In this document: in pieces, positions 32,929 through 44,156 of the stretch
How positions within the stretch are numbered: the first letter of the stretch is position 1
How the letters are laid out: each line of letters begins with the position of its first letter
NCBI GenBank assembly: GCA_037501455.1
Contig: CM074863.1
Span: 11,466,001-11,530,000, forward strand
Reading direction: 5' to 3'
Source of the DNA: Lantana camara
Lineage: Eukaryota > Streptophyta > Magnoliopsida > Lamiales > Verbenaceae
DNA length: 64,000 bases
Notes under the pieces: generated by a model
Told to the model about the DNA's origin: nothing
The model's input: only the letters and a program-made list of their open reading frames with translations
Databases searched by the model: none
Position numbers and translations under genes: made by a program

Positions 32929-33995
32929 ATGCCTCGAGGTCGTCCTCGTCGTGAGCACTCACCCGGTCATAGGAGACATCTCCGGGATCGTTCTCCTAGG
33001 GTTCCTCTACAGCCACCCATCCAGCTCAACCACAAGATTTTCTCAATTCTATAGTTCGACTTGTTGATCAGAGAATAGGAGATTATATTCCTCCAGCACC
33101 ACCTGTACCACCACCACAACCAACACATATCTCTGCCGTACTTAGAGAGTTCCAAAATCAGCAACCACCAAAGTTTTACAAAGGAAATGATATTCAGGCA
33201 GTGCAGTGGCTTACGGAGGTTGAGAGGATTTGGGAGTTGATTCCGTGTGAATCACAAGAGAAAGCCCGGTGCACTATCTCACTAATGCAGGGCGAAGCTT
33301 ATTCTTGGTTGGAAAGTACCAAGATTATCTTAGATGCCACAGGAGAGGTAGTTACATGGCAGGTGTTTGTAAAGGAATTCAAGAACAAGTTCATTCCTCC
33401 AGCTTCTCGCACTCGGAGACTTAAGGAATTCACTGAACTCAAGCAAGGAGGAAGATCAGTTGCCGAGTATATAGCTGAGTTTGAGAGATTGTCTCGGTAT
33501 GCACCCAACATTATAAGTGATGACTTCCACAAAGCCATGCAATTTGTGCAAGGATTGAGGCCAGACATACAAGCAGCAATTGAAGCTGTCAATACTAGTA
33601 CTTGGAGGAAGGCCACCTCAAAAGCTCTTAAGGTTGAGGATTCGGTGAATGCAAGGAGGCCTATTGCTTACCCCGTGCAGGCTGCAAGTTCAGAATTAGA
33701 ACAGGACCTTAACAATGAAAAGATGTCTATCCAATATCATGCTCCATTACATCAAGAAGGGTCTCAGAAGAAGAAGAAGAAGAATCGAGCCATTAGAACG
33801 GGTTTGAGAGTTTCACATACCTCATCCTCAATATTACTTTCGGGGAAGCCTCTATACACCTATTGTGGACGTTATATACATAATTACGATAATTGTAGAT
33901 GGCACTTAGGCTTATGTTTGTGGTGTGGGAGTGATGAGCATCAAGTGGATATGTGTCCGAAGCGACGAAAAATAGCTACCGGGGATAAATGGTGA
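32929..33995 (+). pseudogene. R4 gag (frameshifted)
   Basis: An ATG at 32929-32931 opens an arginine-rich N-terminus (MPRGRPRREHSPGHRR). A frameshift near 33030 moves the frame, which is then open to 33995. The gag core (FTELKQGGRSVAEYIAEFERL) is near 33430-33490 and matches R3 gag closely. Of the two zinc knuckles the second is intact (CLWCGSDEHQVDMC, about 33918-33960) while the first has a tyrosine for a cysteine. No protease or pol follows. Confidence 0.8.
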
Positions 33996-34182
33996 ACGGT
34001 ACACTTAACCATGCATATCAGGCGCATCACACATTTTGTTGTTGTATTTAATTTCTCGTTAGTTGCAAATTGGTTGTGTATGAGTGGTAGTTATGTAATT
34101 GACGTGATTCTACTTGCCCTGTGTGACAATTATATAAATGTTTCTCTAAGTGTTTCCTTGAATCGTTATTTGGGGTGTGTTT

Positions 34183-34327
34183 GAGAGACGGGGTTCTCTC
34201 ATTTCTTGTTTGAGAGACGGGGTTCTCTCATTTCTTGTTGGAGAGACGGGGTGCTCTCTTTTTGTGTTAGAGAGACGGGGCTCTCTCATTACTTGTCTAA
34301 GAGATGGGGCTCTCTTATTGCTTGTGC
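34183..34327. repeat. Five-copy minisatellite of about 29 bp with hairpin units
   Basis: Units begin GAGAGACGGGG at about 34183, 34212, 34241, 34270 and 34299. Each unit pairs GAGAGA with TCTCTC around a GGGGT-like loop. The array sits between gag and the polypurine tract (about 34372-34382, AAGGGGGGAGA). Confidence 0.8.
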
Positions 34328-34384
34328 ATCATTTTAAAACTCGACAGTGGACCTGGGGACCAGGTCCTTTTAAGGGGGGAGAAT

Positions 34385-35937
34385 CGTAACACCCCGGTTT
34401 TTCCATTCATGTGTTATGTGTTATTATATTAATCTTCCTAATATTATATGCACTATATATTCATGCAATTATATGAAAATGTTGTTAATGTGAAATTATA
34501 TGAATTAATTGATAATGTGACTAATTGCTCATATATGACTTTAATTGTTCCTTATCTAAATGTGAGGACTTAATTGCATACACTCTTTGGACTTAATTAA
34601 TTATATGTTATGAAGTGATACTTGATTACATGACATTATATAGTTGAGGGGCTTAAGTGCAAAAATGGTTGAGTCATCACAATTCTTGCAAGACTTTGAT
34701 AAATATCATATTTATCTCTCATTTCATTCCATTTTATCCAAGAAAGCTACACACACACACCCCCCCCCCCCCCCTTTCTAGATCACGGTATTTTCACCAA
34801 GAGGAGAAGAAGAATTTCATCTCATAATTCAAGCTAGGATTTGAAGGAATTGTGGGGCTAGGATCATCATCATCGATCATCATACCACCACTTCATCTTA
34901 TCTTCCTTCCATCTTAAGGTATAATATGAAATATGTTTGCATCTCTTGTAAACATGATTGAGTAGGATTTATCGATTAGGTGATGAATTCTTATGTATTT
35001 ATGATTAGAAGCATATTTGTGATCAAAAGAAGTGAAAGCTTGCATGAAAACTTGGAATTATTTAGAAGTTGGAAGCATGTATATATATGGGGTTTTGGGG
35101 ATGAATTCTTGAGGCTTTGATGCATATTCTATGGTTAGTTTGATGAATAAATGAAGTATAATGTGTATTTGATGTGTTGAATTAATTATTATGGATAGAC
35201 TTGGATTTAGATGATGTTTTGTGGTGTTTTGGCATGAAATCCCCTGTTTTTCCCCTGTTTTGCTGCTGCTGCTGCGCACTTGGTCGCGCCCGCGACCTTA
35301 TTTATGTGTAAAACTGGTCGCGCCCGCGATCCCATTTTGGCCAACTTTTGACTTTTGGAAAATTGCATGAAAAATTCGGAAAAATACTTGGTCGTGGCCG
35401 CGACCATTTTATGAAGGGTTTTGGTCGCGCCCGCGACCCCTTTAGAATCTGCATTTTTGTCCAACTTCGGACCTATGCCATTTTCACCTCGCTTTGAATT
35501 AGAAAACGTGCCATATGGCGTCGGAAAGTTCTTTATGTCTAGTTTCATAATAAACAAACAAAACTCAATTGTCACTTATAGAATTAAAGATATTCCAGTT
35601 TTCCCTCAGCATGTGCATTTCCTAAAATTGTCCATTTTGCCAAAACTTCACCAAAACCTCTCTTATTGCATTCCTTTCACTCTCTTGGCTCCCATATGTG
35701 AATTATATGATATATATACTTGTTTAATTGATAATCATGCTCCTACTTGACATTTCCTTAAGTGTTATTGAATGACTTATTGATCATGACTTTGTCGTGC
35801 GTCGTAAATGGTTCATAAGAGTCGTGTCTCACGAACACTTGTCCTTATTATACAGATCACGTTCCTGGTGACGAGGAGCACGCTCCTTAGGGTGTTTCCT
35901 TGCTTGTTTTGGTTGGTAAAGAAAAGGTGAGGTTTAA
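34385..35937 (+). repeat. R4 3' LTR, first part (continues at 38620-39792)
   Basis: The sequence is a close copy of the 5' LTR. Its first base pair is CG instead of TG (CGTAACACCCC), a point change. A C-run has expanded at about 34761-34775. Four palindromes occupy 35282-35438. The LTR is split at 35937 by the solo LTR R5. Confidence 0.85.
35282..35438. repeat. Palindrome cluster in R4 3' LTR
   Basis: Copies at 35282-35297, 35316-35331, 35390-35405 and 35423-35438 follow GGTCGCGnnCGCGACC with single changes. Copies 2 and 3 show C-to-T type changes, as expected from decay of methylated CpG sites. Confidence 0.85.
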
Positions 35938-38614
35938 TGTAGCACCCCGTACACGTGGAGGTGCCACACCCCCGCACTATAGGTCAATCCACATACGAAA
36001 CGGACAATCCGTACATGAACCAACCTACAGCGAACGGGTGACAATGCAATAAACGACAAGCTAGGCGGGATATGTATACATGCAACGAGTGAAAGCGGAA
36101 GCATAAACTAATCACGATCAAATATAATCAATAAACATGTCACGACATTTCTCGATTGCCAAGTAAGACAAAATATGTTCTAGCTTTCCATATCAATACA
36201 TTATCATCTCCGAATATAAATAACAAGTAACTATATTAACAATTCTAACACGACAATAAACAATATGCACCGTGATCGACTCGACTACATGGACTGGACT
36301 TGACACGACTCGACTCCCGCCTAGCGTGCACCTGCAAGAACCTGAAAGGTGGAGGTATCAGTCTATGGAAGACTGAGTGAGGGGCATAGATATATATTAG
36401 CGCAAAGAACATGCAAGTGGTAACCTCGGGTAAGGTTTTGTAACTAAAACAATAATAACAACAATATAAGTGCAAGAATATCAAGGACTCGCCCGAGATT
36501 ACAACTATCAGGTTTAACACGATAATCACGGCTATTATAACTATCAGTGGCCCTGGCCAGGGGCGTGCACGATCTCCAACCAACCTTTACAGTGAACAAG
36601 GGTTGCACTTTCATTTAGTTAGGTTATCATGCAAGTCATTAAAGTGCACACGATCCATAACAAGAAATCCATCCTTCACTCCATCGGTGGTGGGTTTGCA
36701 AGGCTCGAACCACCCACGATAACACGACGTACGTCGGGAGCATGACTCCCACGTACGGGACTCCTTCCTCCACCAAACCTCCTGGTGGATTCAGGGGGGC
36801 ATCCCCACGGTGTGAGAGTGGTGTGTGAGTTACCCGTCAGCCCTATGTTTTCCCGGTTGGCTCAAACACTCACCCTCGGGCCCAAAAACACGATACACGA
36901 TACACGGTACACGATAGTTCGCCAAACACGATCATGGTAACACGATAACACGATTTATGGCTTGATTATAAACACGATACACGATTTGCTTGTCATGAGC
37001 ATGATTAGTTTCAGGAAACACGATTTACTTTCAAAGAACACGGTTACCTTTAAAGAACACGATTTGATAGTTGGAAACACTTGTAAATATATATACCTTT
37101 ATACCGTTCGGCCCAAAAGTCACATAAGGTAATACGGGTTCTAAGTAACTAGCAATTAAACCTCACCTGACAGGCGACACACGACTCATGGATGCGTGAA
37201 CGTGCTCTGTTGATCACAATCTCCGCCCCGGGAGAGTAACTGGATAAGAAATGGGAACATACATGCATTCGTGAGATTATACTCATCAATGTTATCAAAT
37301 AGGACGCACGGCATGACTATACAACGAGATGATATGCATTCATGAATGTAGCATGATATATTCGTGTTATGGCATGTAATTGATCATATAATAGCAATTT
37401 GGGGTCAAATAAGCCATCGGATCGAGGGGCTAAAAATGTAATTTTATGCAGAATGTTTCTGCACCTCCAGGGGTATGGGAACGGCCGTTCCGACCCTTAG
37501 TTAAAAATGGGAAGGGTCGTTCCCCTACTCCCGAACTGCTCCCCGAAGAGGGGAACGGTCGTTCCCGTCTGTGAGACAAAGTGGGAACGGTCGTTCCCCT
37601 CCTCGCCACCTGCATATTATTCAAACTATGGGAACGGCCGTTCCCTATTTACAAAGGGAACGGGAAGGGCCGTTCCCATTTTACAGAAGATGCAGAAGCA
37701 GGGGACGAAGAACAGGGGAGGCACGAATTCACCAACCAAGCTTCATAAACACTTATAATTCTATCTCATATGTTATCATTCAGGAAGGGAAACATACATA
37801 CATGCTTATAGTGCAATAAAACCTAATAAAAACACTTGTTTCATACTTGGTCATCCCAAATCATCAACTTTCCTCATATATCCACTCATGCCATATTCTT
37901 CCATAATTTCAAGAATTCAAGTTCCAATTCATGTTAAAAGCATGAATTTGTAAATCTAACAACATATAATCAAGTTAACAAGTTTAAATACTAACCCTAG
38001 CTTCATGCATAATTATCAAGAAATCATATCTATAACCATCTCTAACTTGAATGAAAGAAGAAGAAGAAAAGATGGAGATGTGATGAAGATGATAGCTCAA
38101 GACTTCCAATTCCTCAAAGATTTTGGCAAGAAATGATGAAATTCCCTTCTCTTTTGCTTGGAGGTTTGTCTCGGTGAAGGAGGGAGCAATTGGTATGATT
38201 TTTGATGAAAAAGAAATGAAGCTTGGAGAAGAGATGCATATACCGATATATTTTGAGGAAAAAAGAAATATTTGTAATCAAATCCCCTAAGTTTATAAAT
38301 CATGCAATTAAGTATAAAAGGTTTGGAAAGTGGTCAATTTAGTCCCCAAGTTTTTCATGCAATTTAATCCTTAAAGAAAAGGAAATGAGCAATTAAGGAC
38401 AATTAGGTAATTAAATCATGTCTAGACAATTAATTCATGTAACACCAAAATCCCGAATTGACACATATTTCACTTATTCCCACATAAACATATTGGAATG
38501 AACTTTCCACAATTTATCATAAACGTAGGAATTTAATAAGTAAAAGAATTAAGATTAAATCCTAACTCTCGGAAAATTACACGTGTCGTGCGTACCTGAA
38601 ATTGGGGCGTTACA
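35938..38614 (-). mobile_element. R5: solo LTR of a third Tekay-like family, inside R4 3' LTR
   Basis: A 2677-bp segment with TG...CA ends (minus strand TGTAACGCCCCAATTTC to GGGGTGCTACA) is flanked by a perfect 5-bp duplication, TTTAA, at 35933-35937 and 38615-38619. No interior is present, so it is the product of recombination between two LTRs. It shares the inverted pair CCCGCCTAGC/GCTAGGCGGG (36316-36325, 36060-36069) and an AGTC-loop-GACT stem with R3 and R4, and carries its own palindrome cluster at 37478-37677. Confidence 0.9.
37478..37677. repeat. Cluster of six GGGAACGGyCGTTCCC palindromes in R5
   Basis: Copies are at 37478-37491, 37509-37524, 37551-37566, 37583-37598, 37630-37645 (a perfect 16-bp palindrome) and 37662-37677. 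Copies 2 and 6 have A-to-G/C-type changes in one arm. The word is unrelated to that of R4, though the position in the LTR is the same. Confidence 0.88.
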
Positions 38615-38619
38615 TTTAA

Positions 38620-39792
38620 TATCTAGTTATATAGAACCCATATAACCCTTATGTGATGTTTTCGGCCAAAATGTATATATATCTAGAGTTTTCCAAATCT
38701 AAGCGATCGCAAGCAAGTCACACTCATGCAAAGCAATGTATGTAGTGTGATTAGCATCATGATCATGCAAAGCAATGCATGTATCGTGATTAGACTGTGA
38801 CCTTATTGATTTTCAACTGATTTCATGGAATTTATTGATTGAACTTATCGTGATTGATTGATTGATTGTTTTGGCGAGTAAAGCATGTTCACTTTGGGCT
38901 GAGGGCAGTGTATTGAGCAATCCAGGGAGGCATCAGGTCGACGGTGATCTCTTGCACTATCCTCACCTATTGTTGGGGTCACCCTTGAATCCATCAGGAG
39001 GTTTGGTGGACGAAGGGGCCCACCGGGCGTAGGGACTCATGAACCCTATGCCCAGATTGATTGGGTGGTGGCGCCTTGCAATCCCACCATCACCCGGAGG
39101 AAGAAAGGTATTGAAACTGCTACTTGTGCACCGTAATTGATTGTATGATCACTTAACTCGTTAGTAGTTTAATTATCGGTATGTTCACTAATTGGAGTAA
39201 GGTTGGAGAATTGCCCTCAATCGTCGGGCCACTGATTGAATTGAATTGATAACGTTTGTATTGTTAAATGGATTAGTTGTAATCTCGGGCGAGATCTATT
39301 CTAATATTGAACTTATATTGTTTCCTTTATTAAAAACCTTACCCGAGATTATAACTTGCATGTTAGTTGCGCTAATATTTATTTATAAACCCCTCACTCA
39401 GTCGTTGGTAGACTGACACCTCAACATTTTCAGATTTTCAGGGTTGGTGCTAGGCGGGAGTCGAGTCAAGTCAAGTGGTCTTTATTTCGAGTCTAGCACG
39501 GTTCATGTACATTATTGATGCATATGTATTTTATAACTAGAGCTTGGTATCCTTGAGATTGTGTATATGGAATCATGGAAAATGCACTTGAAGGATAATG
39601 ATATAAACTTATAGTGTGTTTTTCTTTGATTGTTAGGCTTTGTTGTATATAAATGAGGGTTAGTCCCGCCTAGCTAGAAGTTTTTTTTTTGTCACCCATT
39701 CGCTATAGTCTTAGTTCATGTACGGATCATCCATTTCGTATGTGGACTGAGCTATAGTGTGGGGTGTGGCATCTCGGCGTTCCGGTGCTACA
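38620..39792 (+). repeat. R4 3' LTR, second part
   Basis: This continues the LTR after R5 and ends GGTGCTACA at 39792. It holds the inverted pair at 39449-39458 and 39665-39674. Sequence similarity to 31480-32676 is high throughout. Confidence 0.88.
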
Positions 39793-39797
39793 GACAG

Positions 39798-40839
39798 GTC
39801 CCAGCCGGGACTATTTTTCAGTTTAAAAGTGTCCCGGTCGTGACACAATTATCGTAGCCAACCTGCTCGTATGTCCCGACCGGGATGGTTTTCAGTGTAA
39901 AGGTGTCCCACCCGGGACACATGTCTAGGGGCCATTCTGAAGGAAAATCCCGGCCGCGACAGCATTCAGTTAAAAATGAATTCCAGCTGGGATTCTCTGT
40001 TCGAAAATAGGGGATCAACATGGCAGTTTTCAAACCATGCACAAACCAATCCTAATCAAATTTCAATCCAATACAATTACTTCTCCACATCAACTACACA
40101 TAATAATTCACTTAGGTATCAAGTAGTCCATTAAAACTTGCTCCAATCATCAACAAATCATCAAATAAAACCCCATAATTTCTATGCCTTCAACTTCCAA
40201 ACAAACTCATGAATTCATTCAAGCTATGAAGTAAAAAAAGATTCTAAACATACTTCTAATCACTTATTAGCAAGGAATCACATCATAATCACAAAACCTT
40301 ATTTCTAAAATGATTCATGAAATCAAACAAATTCTCATGCTACCTTGAACTAAAAGAAGGAATGGATAAAATGTTGAAATGAGGATGATGCTTCCACTAA
40401 TGCAATTATCTTCCTTGAATCGAGCTTGAAATTTGAAAAATCTTCCTTCCTCCTACTCTTGGTGTTTCCAACGTAACCAAGTGTGTGTGTGTGTGTATGT
40501 GTGTGTGAGAGAAATATTTGATGAAATGTTAGGAATGAGATGAGAGATGAAGATGCAAGAGACGAAATGTGCAAAAGTCTTCCACTAAAGTGCATGAATC
40601 ACCACAATTTGCACTTTAGTCCCTTTAATATTTGAATTAATGCAAACAAGTTCCATTTCATGGCAATTGATCAATTAAATCCAATTCATGTTATGCAACT
40701 AAGTCCACATATTCAAGAAATGATCAAGTGTTATGAAGTTTATAAAGAAATGAACGAGATAATTAAAATAAAACCCCCAACTCCCGAAGACCCGCACGTG
40801 GCGTGCTTACCTGAACTTCTGAAAAATTAGGGCGTTACA
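39798..40839 (-). repeat. R3 5' LTR, proximal part with palindrome cluster
   Basis: The R3 LTR resumes after R4 and ends at 40839 (minus strand start TGTAACGCCC). Palindromes related to GTCCCGGyCGGGAC lie at 39798-39811, 39829-39846, 39873-39886, 39903-39920 and about 39948-39959, in decayed form. A (GT)n run is at about 40482-40507, matching that in the 3' LTR. Confidence 0.82.
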
Positions 40840-41611
40840 ACGTCAATGAGTTTACGTCGCTTTTGTTGGATATCAAGGATATGTCGGATGAGGACAAGCT
40901 GTTCAATTTCATGGCAGGTGCAAGCTTGGGCGCAGGCTGAACTCCTTCTGCCATTGCCGGTATTGACTGCTTGGTTGATTTCAGTGCTGTTGGGGCCTCT
41001 GATCCAACGAATGCAAAGAAAGATGCATTCAAGGATAAGGAAAATGTGAAATTCAAGAAAAAAGAGACCGAAGAGGTGGCGGTTGTGCCCGAAGGTGTTG
41101 CTGGAAAGTTAAAAACCGGCTGCTATCTTTGTGACAGAGATCATAGGATGCGCGAGTGTCCAAATCATGGGAAGTTGAATGCCTTGATAGCAAGCAATGA
41201 GGCAATCGATGAGGATTTCGAGACTCAAAGAATTGGGACTTTTGCGTTGCTAAATACAATCCAAGGTATGACTCGGAAAAACAAAAGGCTGATGTATGTG
41301 AAAACCTTTGTTAATGGGAAGAAAATGAGAGCGATGATTGATACGGGCGCTACTGATAATTTTATTTCAGAAATTTTAGTTCAGGAGTTGCGCTTGAATC
41401 TTGAAAAGAGTTGCAGCGAGGTGAAGTTCTTGAACTCTACAATAAAATCAATCAAGGGAGTGGTTAACGTGAGTTTGAAGGTTGGTTCGTGGCAAGGGCA
41501 GTGCACGGTATGGGCTGTCCCACTTGATGATTTTCATCTCATTCTTGGGATGGATCTCTTGGAGAAGGCTGAGGTGTCCGTATTACCATTGTTGGACGGG
41601 TTGTTGATCAA
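40840..41611 (+). pseudogene. R6: gypsy gag/protease fragment
   Basis: A plus-strand gag fragment (FTSLLLDIKDMSDEDKLFNFMAG, with a frameshift near 40920) continues in the frame open from 40971. That frame holds a zinc knuckle (CYLCDRDHRMREC, about 41121-41160) and a protease site (MIDTGATDNFISE, about 41334-41372) with LILGMDLL following. It is cut on the left by R3 and on the right by R7 (target duplication ATCAA, 41607-41611 and 58592-58596). The lineage is uncertain; the layout resembles chromovirus gag-protease. Confidence 0.75.
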
Positions 41612-43150
41612 TGATGGGTGTCGAAGCCACCAAAAATAAATCCCAATTATTGCACACGATTAAAATGTAGAATAGTGGCAATGGGTATCGATCCACAGGG
41701 ATTGGACGAGTTTGTACTGTTTTAATATGCCAAGAAAATAAAACGAACAATTAAAATAGGGGGGTTTGTCAAGTTTTAGATTTAAACTAACAATAATTTA
41801 AAATAAACGATTAACTAACAAGAACTAGAAATAAACTTGGATTAAATCTAGACAAATTCAATGGATGATAAATTGCCGGGATTTTCCTACGCATGCATCA
41901 GACTATGATCACGGCAGGGTGATTAATTCCTCGCTAGGCTAGCTATAGTTACCAATTACCTTAGGCTCCCTCGTTTCTTCGTATTTTTAGAATAATCTGA
42001 AGAAACTCCTAAAGACTATTCCCTAATTAGCTAATAATCTTTTCAGAAACTCCTTCCAAGATTCAATTAACTAATTGCTTTACGAACTAAAGAAACACTA
42101 ACCCTAACCGACTTAGTAGAAACTCCTACTTCGTCTAATTAGACCGAATTATTCCTCAACACAAAATCAGCCGAACTTAACAACCTAGTGTTGATTGTTA
42201 CTTCGTTAATTGCCCGGCTAGACTCCACCAAACGAATTAACTAGCTGTATGTGAATTGCTAACTCTAAGATTCGGCGCCAAAATCAAAGAATAAGGCAAA
42301 ACCCAATGGCATGAAATCGGAAATAAAACGGATAACTTGAATTAATCAACCCCAAACAAATTGTCTCACACAATCTAACACATGCTTGGAAAATCCCAAC
42401 TAAAAACGAATTAGAAATCCATAACGAAATTCAAAGACAAGTACGAATAAGAAAACATAGTATTCAACGAAAAATAAGGCAAAGAGGAAATAAACTAGTT
42501 TTGGTGCTTCAGTTCTCCCCCCATAGTGCTGCTGCGTTTTTTCTCTTTTGTAGTGTGGAGGAGTTGCCATGAATTATTCTCCACGATCTCTCCAAGTAAT
42601 TGCCACTAATCCCACCTTGTCCCCCCACGTTCTCAATGGACCTGGATATTAATTACTCCTTTCCCACATGAATTTCACCATTAATTAAGGGGGCTCACCT
42701 ACCATCTGCCATCCAAAACCGAAAAGCCCCACATTCAATTTCTAAATTAATTAGGCTTTCCCATGGATGTGTTTTTGCACATGGGCCTCCAATTCCCTTA
42801 TAGTATTGCATGCGTGGACTCTTGTGGCAATTAATTAGAACGAAAGGGCTTCCGCCATAGTGTTGCGTAGGCCTTATGTCACAAAAATATCAAGTGTACT
42901 CTCCCAGAATGGGCCATGGTTGCAATGCCTTCATCTGATCCAAAAAGTGCTTTTTCATCATAAATGAGGACGTGGGCTTTTCCCAAAAACGTAGGTCTGC
43001 TCCATTTTTTTGCCAATACTCTTCAAATTCTTCCAATTAGATTTCCTACATAAAACATAGAATTTTAATCAATTATCCATAATTAAATTGAATAGTGGAT
43101 AAAATATAGAAATTCTAAGTTCCATAATTAAATGAATATGTAACGCATCA
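41612..43150 (-). repeat. R7 3' LTR
   Basis: This 1539-bp repeat is the partner of 57053-58591. The polypurine tract (minus strand GTGTGGGGGGATT, 43151-43163) is immediately inside it, which makes it the 3' LTR. Confidence 0.88.
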
Positions 43151-44156
43151 AATCCCCCCACACTTAGGCAATGCTTGCCCTCAAGCATAAACTGGGATCA
43201 AGGATAAGAGAGAAATTTGACTCCATTTAATGAAAACACGGAATAGGCAATGTAAACTAGGAATGAAAGCATAATTTTCGCCCTACACTACCAAATATTG
43301 AACCAAATGCAATGAGAGTCTCAAATAAGAAAACACAATTCCCGGTCACCATCTTAAGCACATGCATGATTTACCAAAGTTAAATTTAAACCATTTAATC
43401 CTAGAAATCATAATGCAACTTGTGAGATGAAGGGTATGCACAAGGAAGTTTCAAATGAAAACCGTAGTTGTGGGGAATTCGGATTATTCACAATTAATAC
43501 ATTAAGACACTTTGGCTAGGAATTGCTTGAATTGTCATAGGCCTTTTGACGCGAACGCAAACATTTGTGATGAATGCCATCCGGTTACTCAACCAATCAC
43601 AGCCTCAAGTGGCTTTGCCTTACTCATAATTACCCTTTTTTATTGTGATAAATCACTTATTTAGTTGGGTAATCAGCGGAGTATTCGAAATTTGCCTCAC
43701 TCGTTGAGATTATTTTGGACCGTTTGACGCGAGCACAAACATTGGTGATGAATGTCACCCGGTTACTAAGCCCCATTTAATCTTTTCAACGGATTTTTGG
43801 CGCTGCACATAATAGATCATAGCATGTAATTTCCAAGCTTAAATTAACTCCCTAGCTCCACCACAATTTCCCAATAAACAAGTGAAAATTCAAGTGCATA
43901 CCAAATTCAACTTCTAAGCTTCATAAGTTTCTATTCAAGAATGGTGTCATTTTAATCACACAATTTTAACATTCTAGCCATTAAAAATCGGGCACGCTAT
44001 TTCCAAAATGTGAGAATTTCATCAACAATTTAGCCAACATTTAGCATGTAAGACTCAACCATACTTCCATATCCTTTTAAAATTTTATCCATCATTGTCT
44101 AAATCGTGAAAATTCATCAAATAGGAATCAAATTAAGCCACATCTTATCTCCTAAT
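43151..44156 (-). other. R7 3' untranslated region with a 45-bp direct repeat
   Basis: No coding frame was found. The segment at 43545-43589 (TTTGACGCGAACGCAAACAT... to CCGGTTACT) recurs imperfectly at 43723-43767. The region ends at R8; its continuation is 53474 onward. Confidence 0.65.

Larger units (their letters stand above)
29954..39792 (+). mobile_element. R4: gag-only relative of R3, inserted in the R3 5' LTR
   Basis: The element starts TGTAACGCCCCGG and ends GGTGCTACA. Target duplication is GCCAG at 29949-29953 and GACAG at 39793-39797 (one mismatch). LTRs are 2723 bp (29954-32676) and about 2726 bp (34385-35937 plus 38620-39792, split by R5). The interior is only about 1.7 kb: primer site, gag, a short minisatellite and the polypurine tract. 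No pol exists, and the gag resembles that of R3 closely. Net length without R5 is about 7.16 kb. Autonomous relatives of R3 are the likely source of enzymes. Confidence 0.88.
23255..40839 (-). mobile_element. R3: decayed chromovirus (Tekay-like Ty3/gypsy), host of R4
   Basis: The element lies on the minus strand: 5' LTR at the right (28685-29953 plus 39798-40839, 2311 bp once R4 is removed), interior 24190-28684 (4495 bp), and 3' LTR at the left, truncated at 23255. Gag, protease, RT, RNase H, integrase and a C-terminal chromodomain-like segment follow in that order, which identifies a chromovirus. Long LTRs and the initiator-Met primer site suggest the Tekay/Del lineage. It is inserted in the gag of R6; the flank ACGTC at 40840-40844 would be one copy of the target duplication, the other being lost. 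Confidence 0.8.

Noticed and set aside
37478..37677. Regularly recurring palindromes that could suggest a CRISPR array
   Set aside because: Spacing is irregular, units are only 14-16 bp, no cas genes are near, and the context is a plant LTR.
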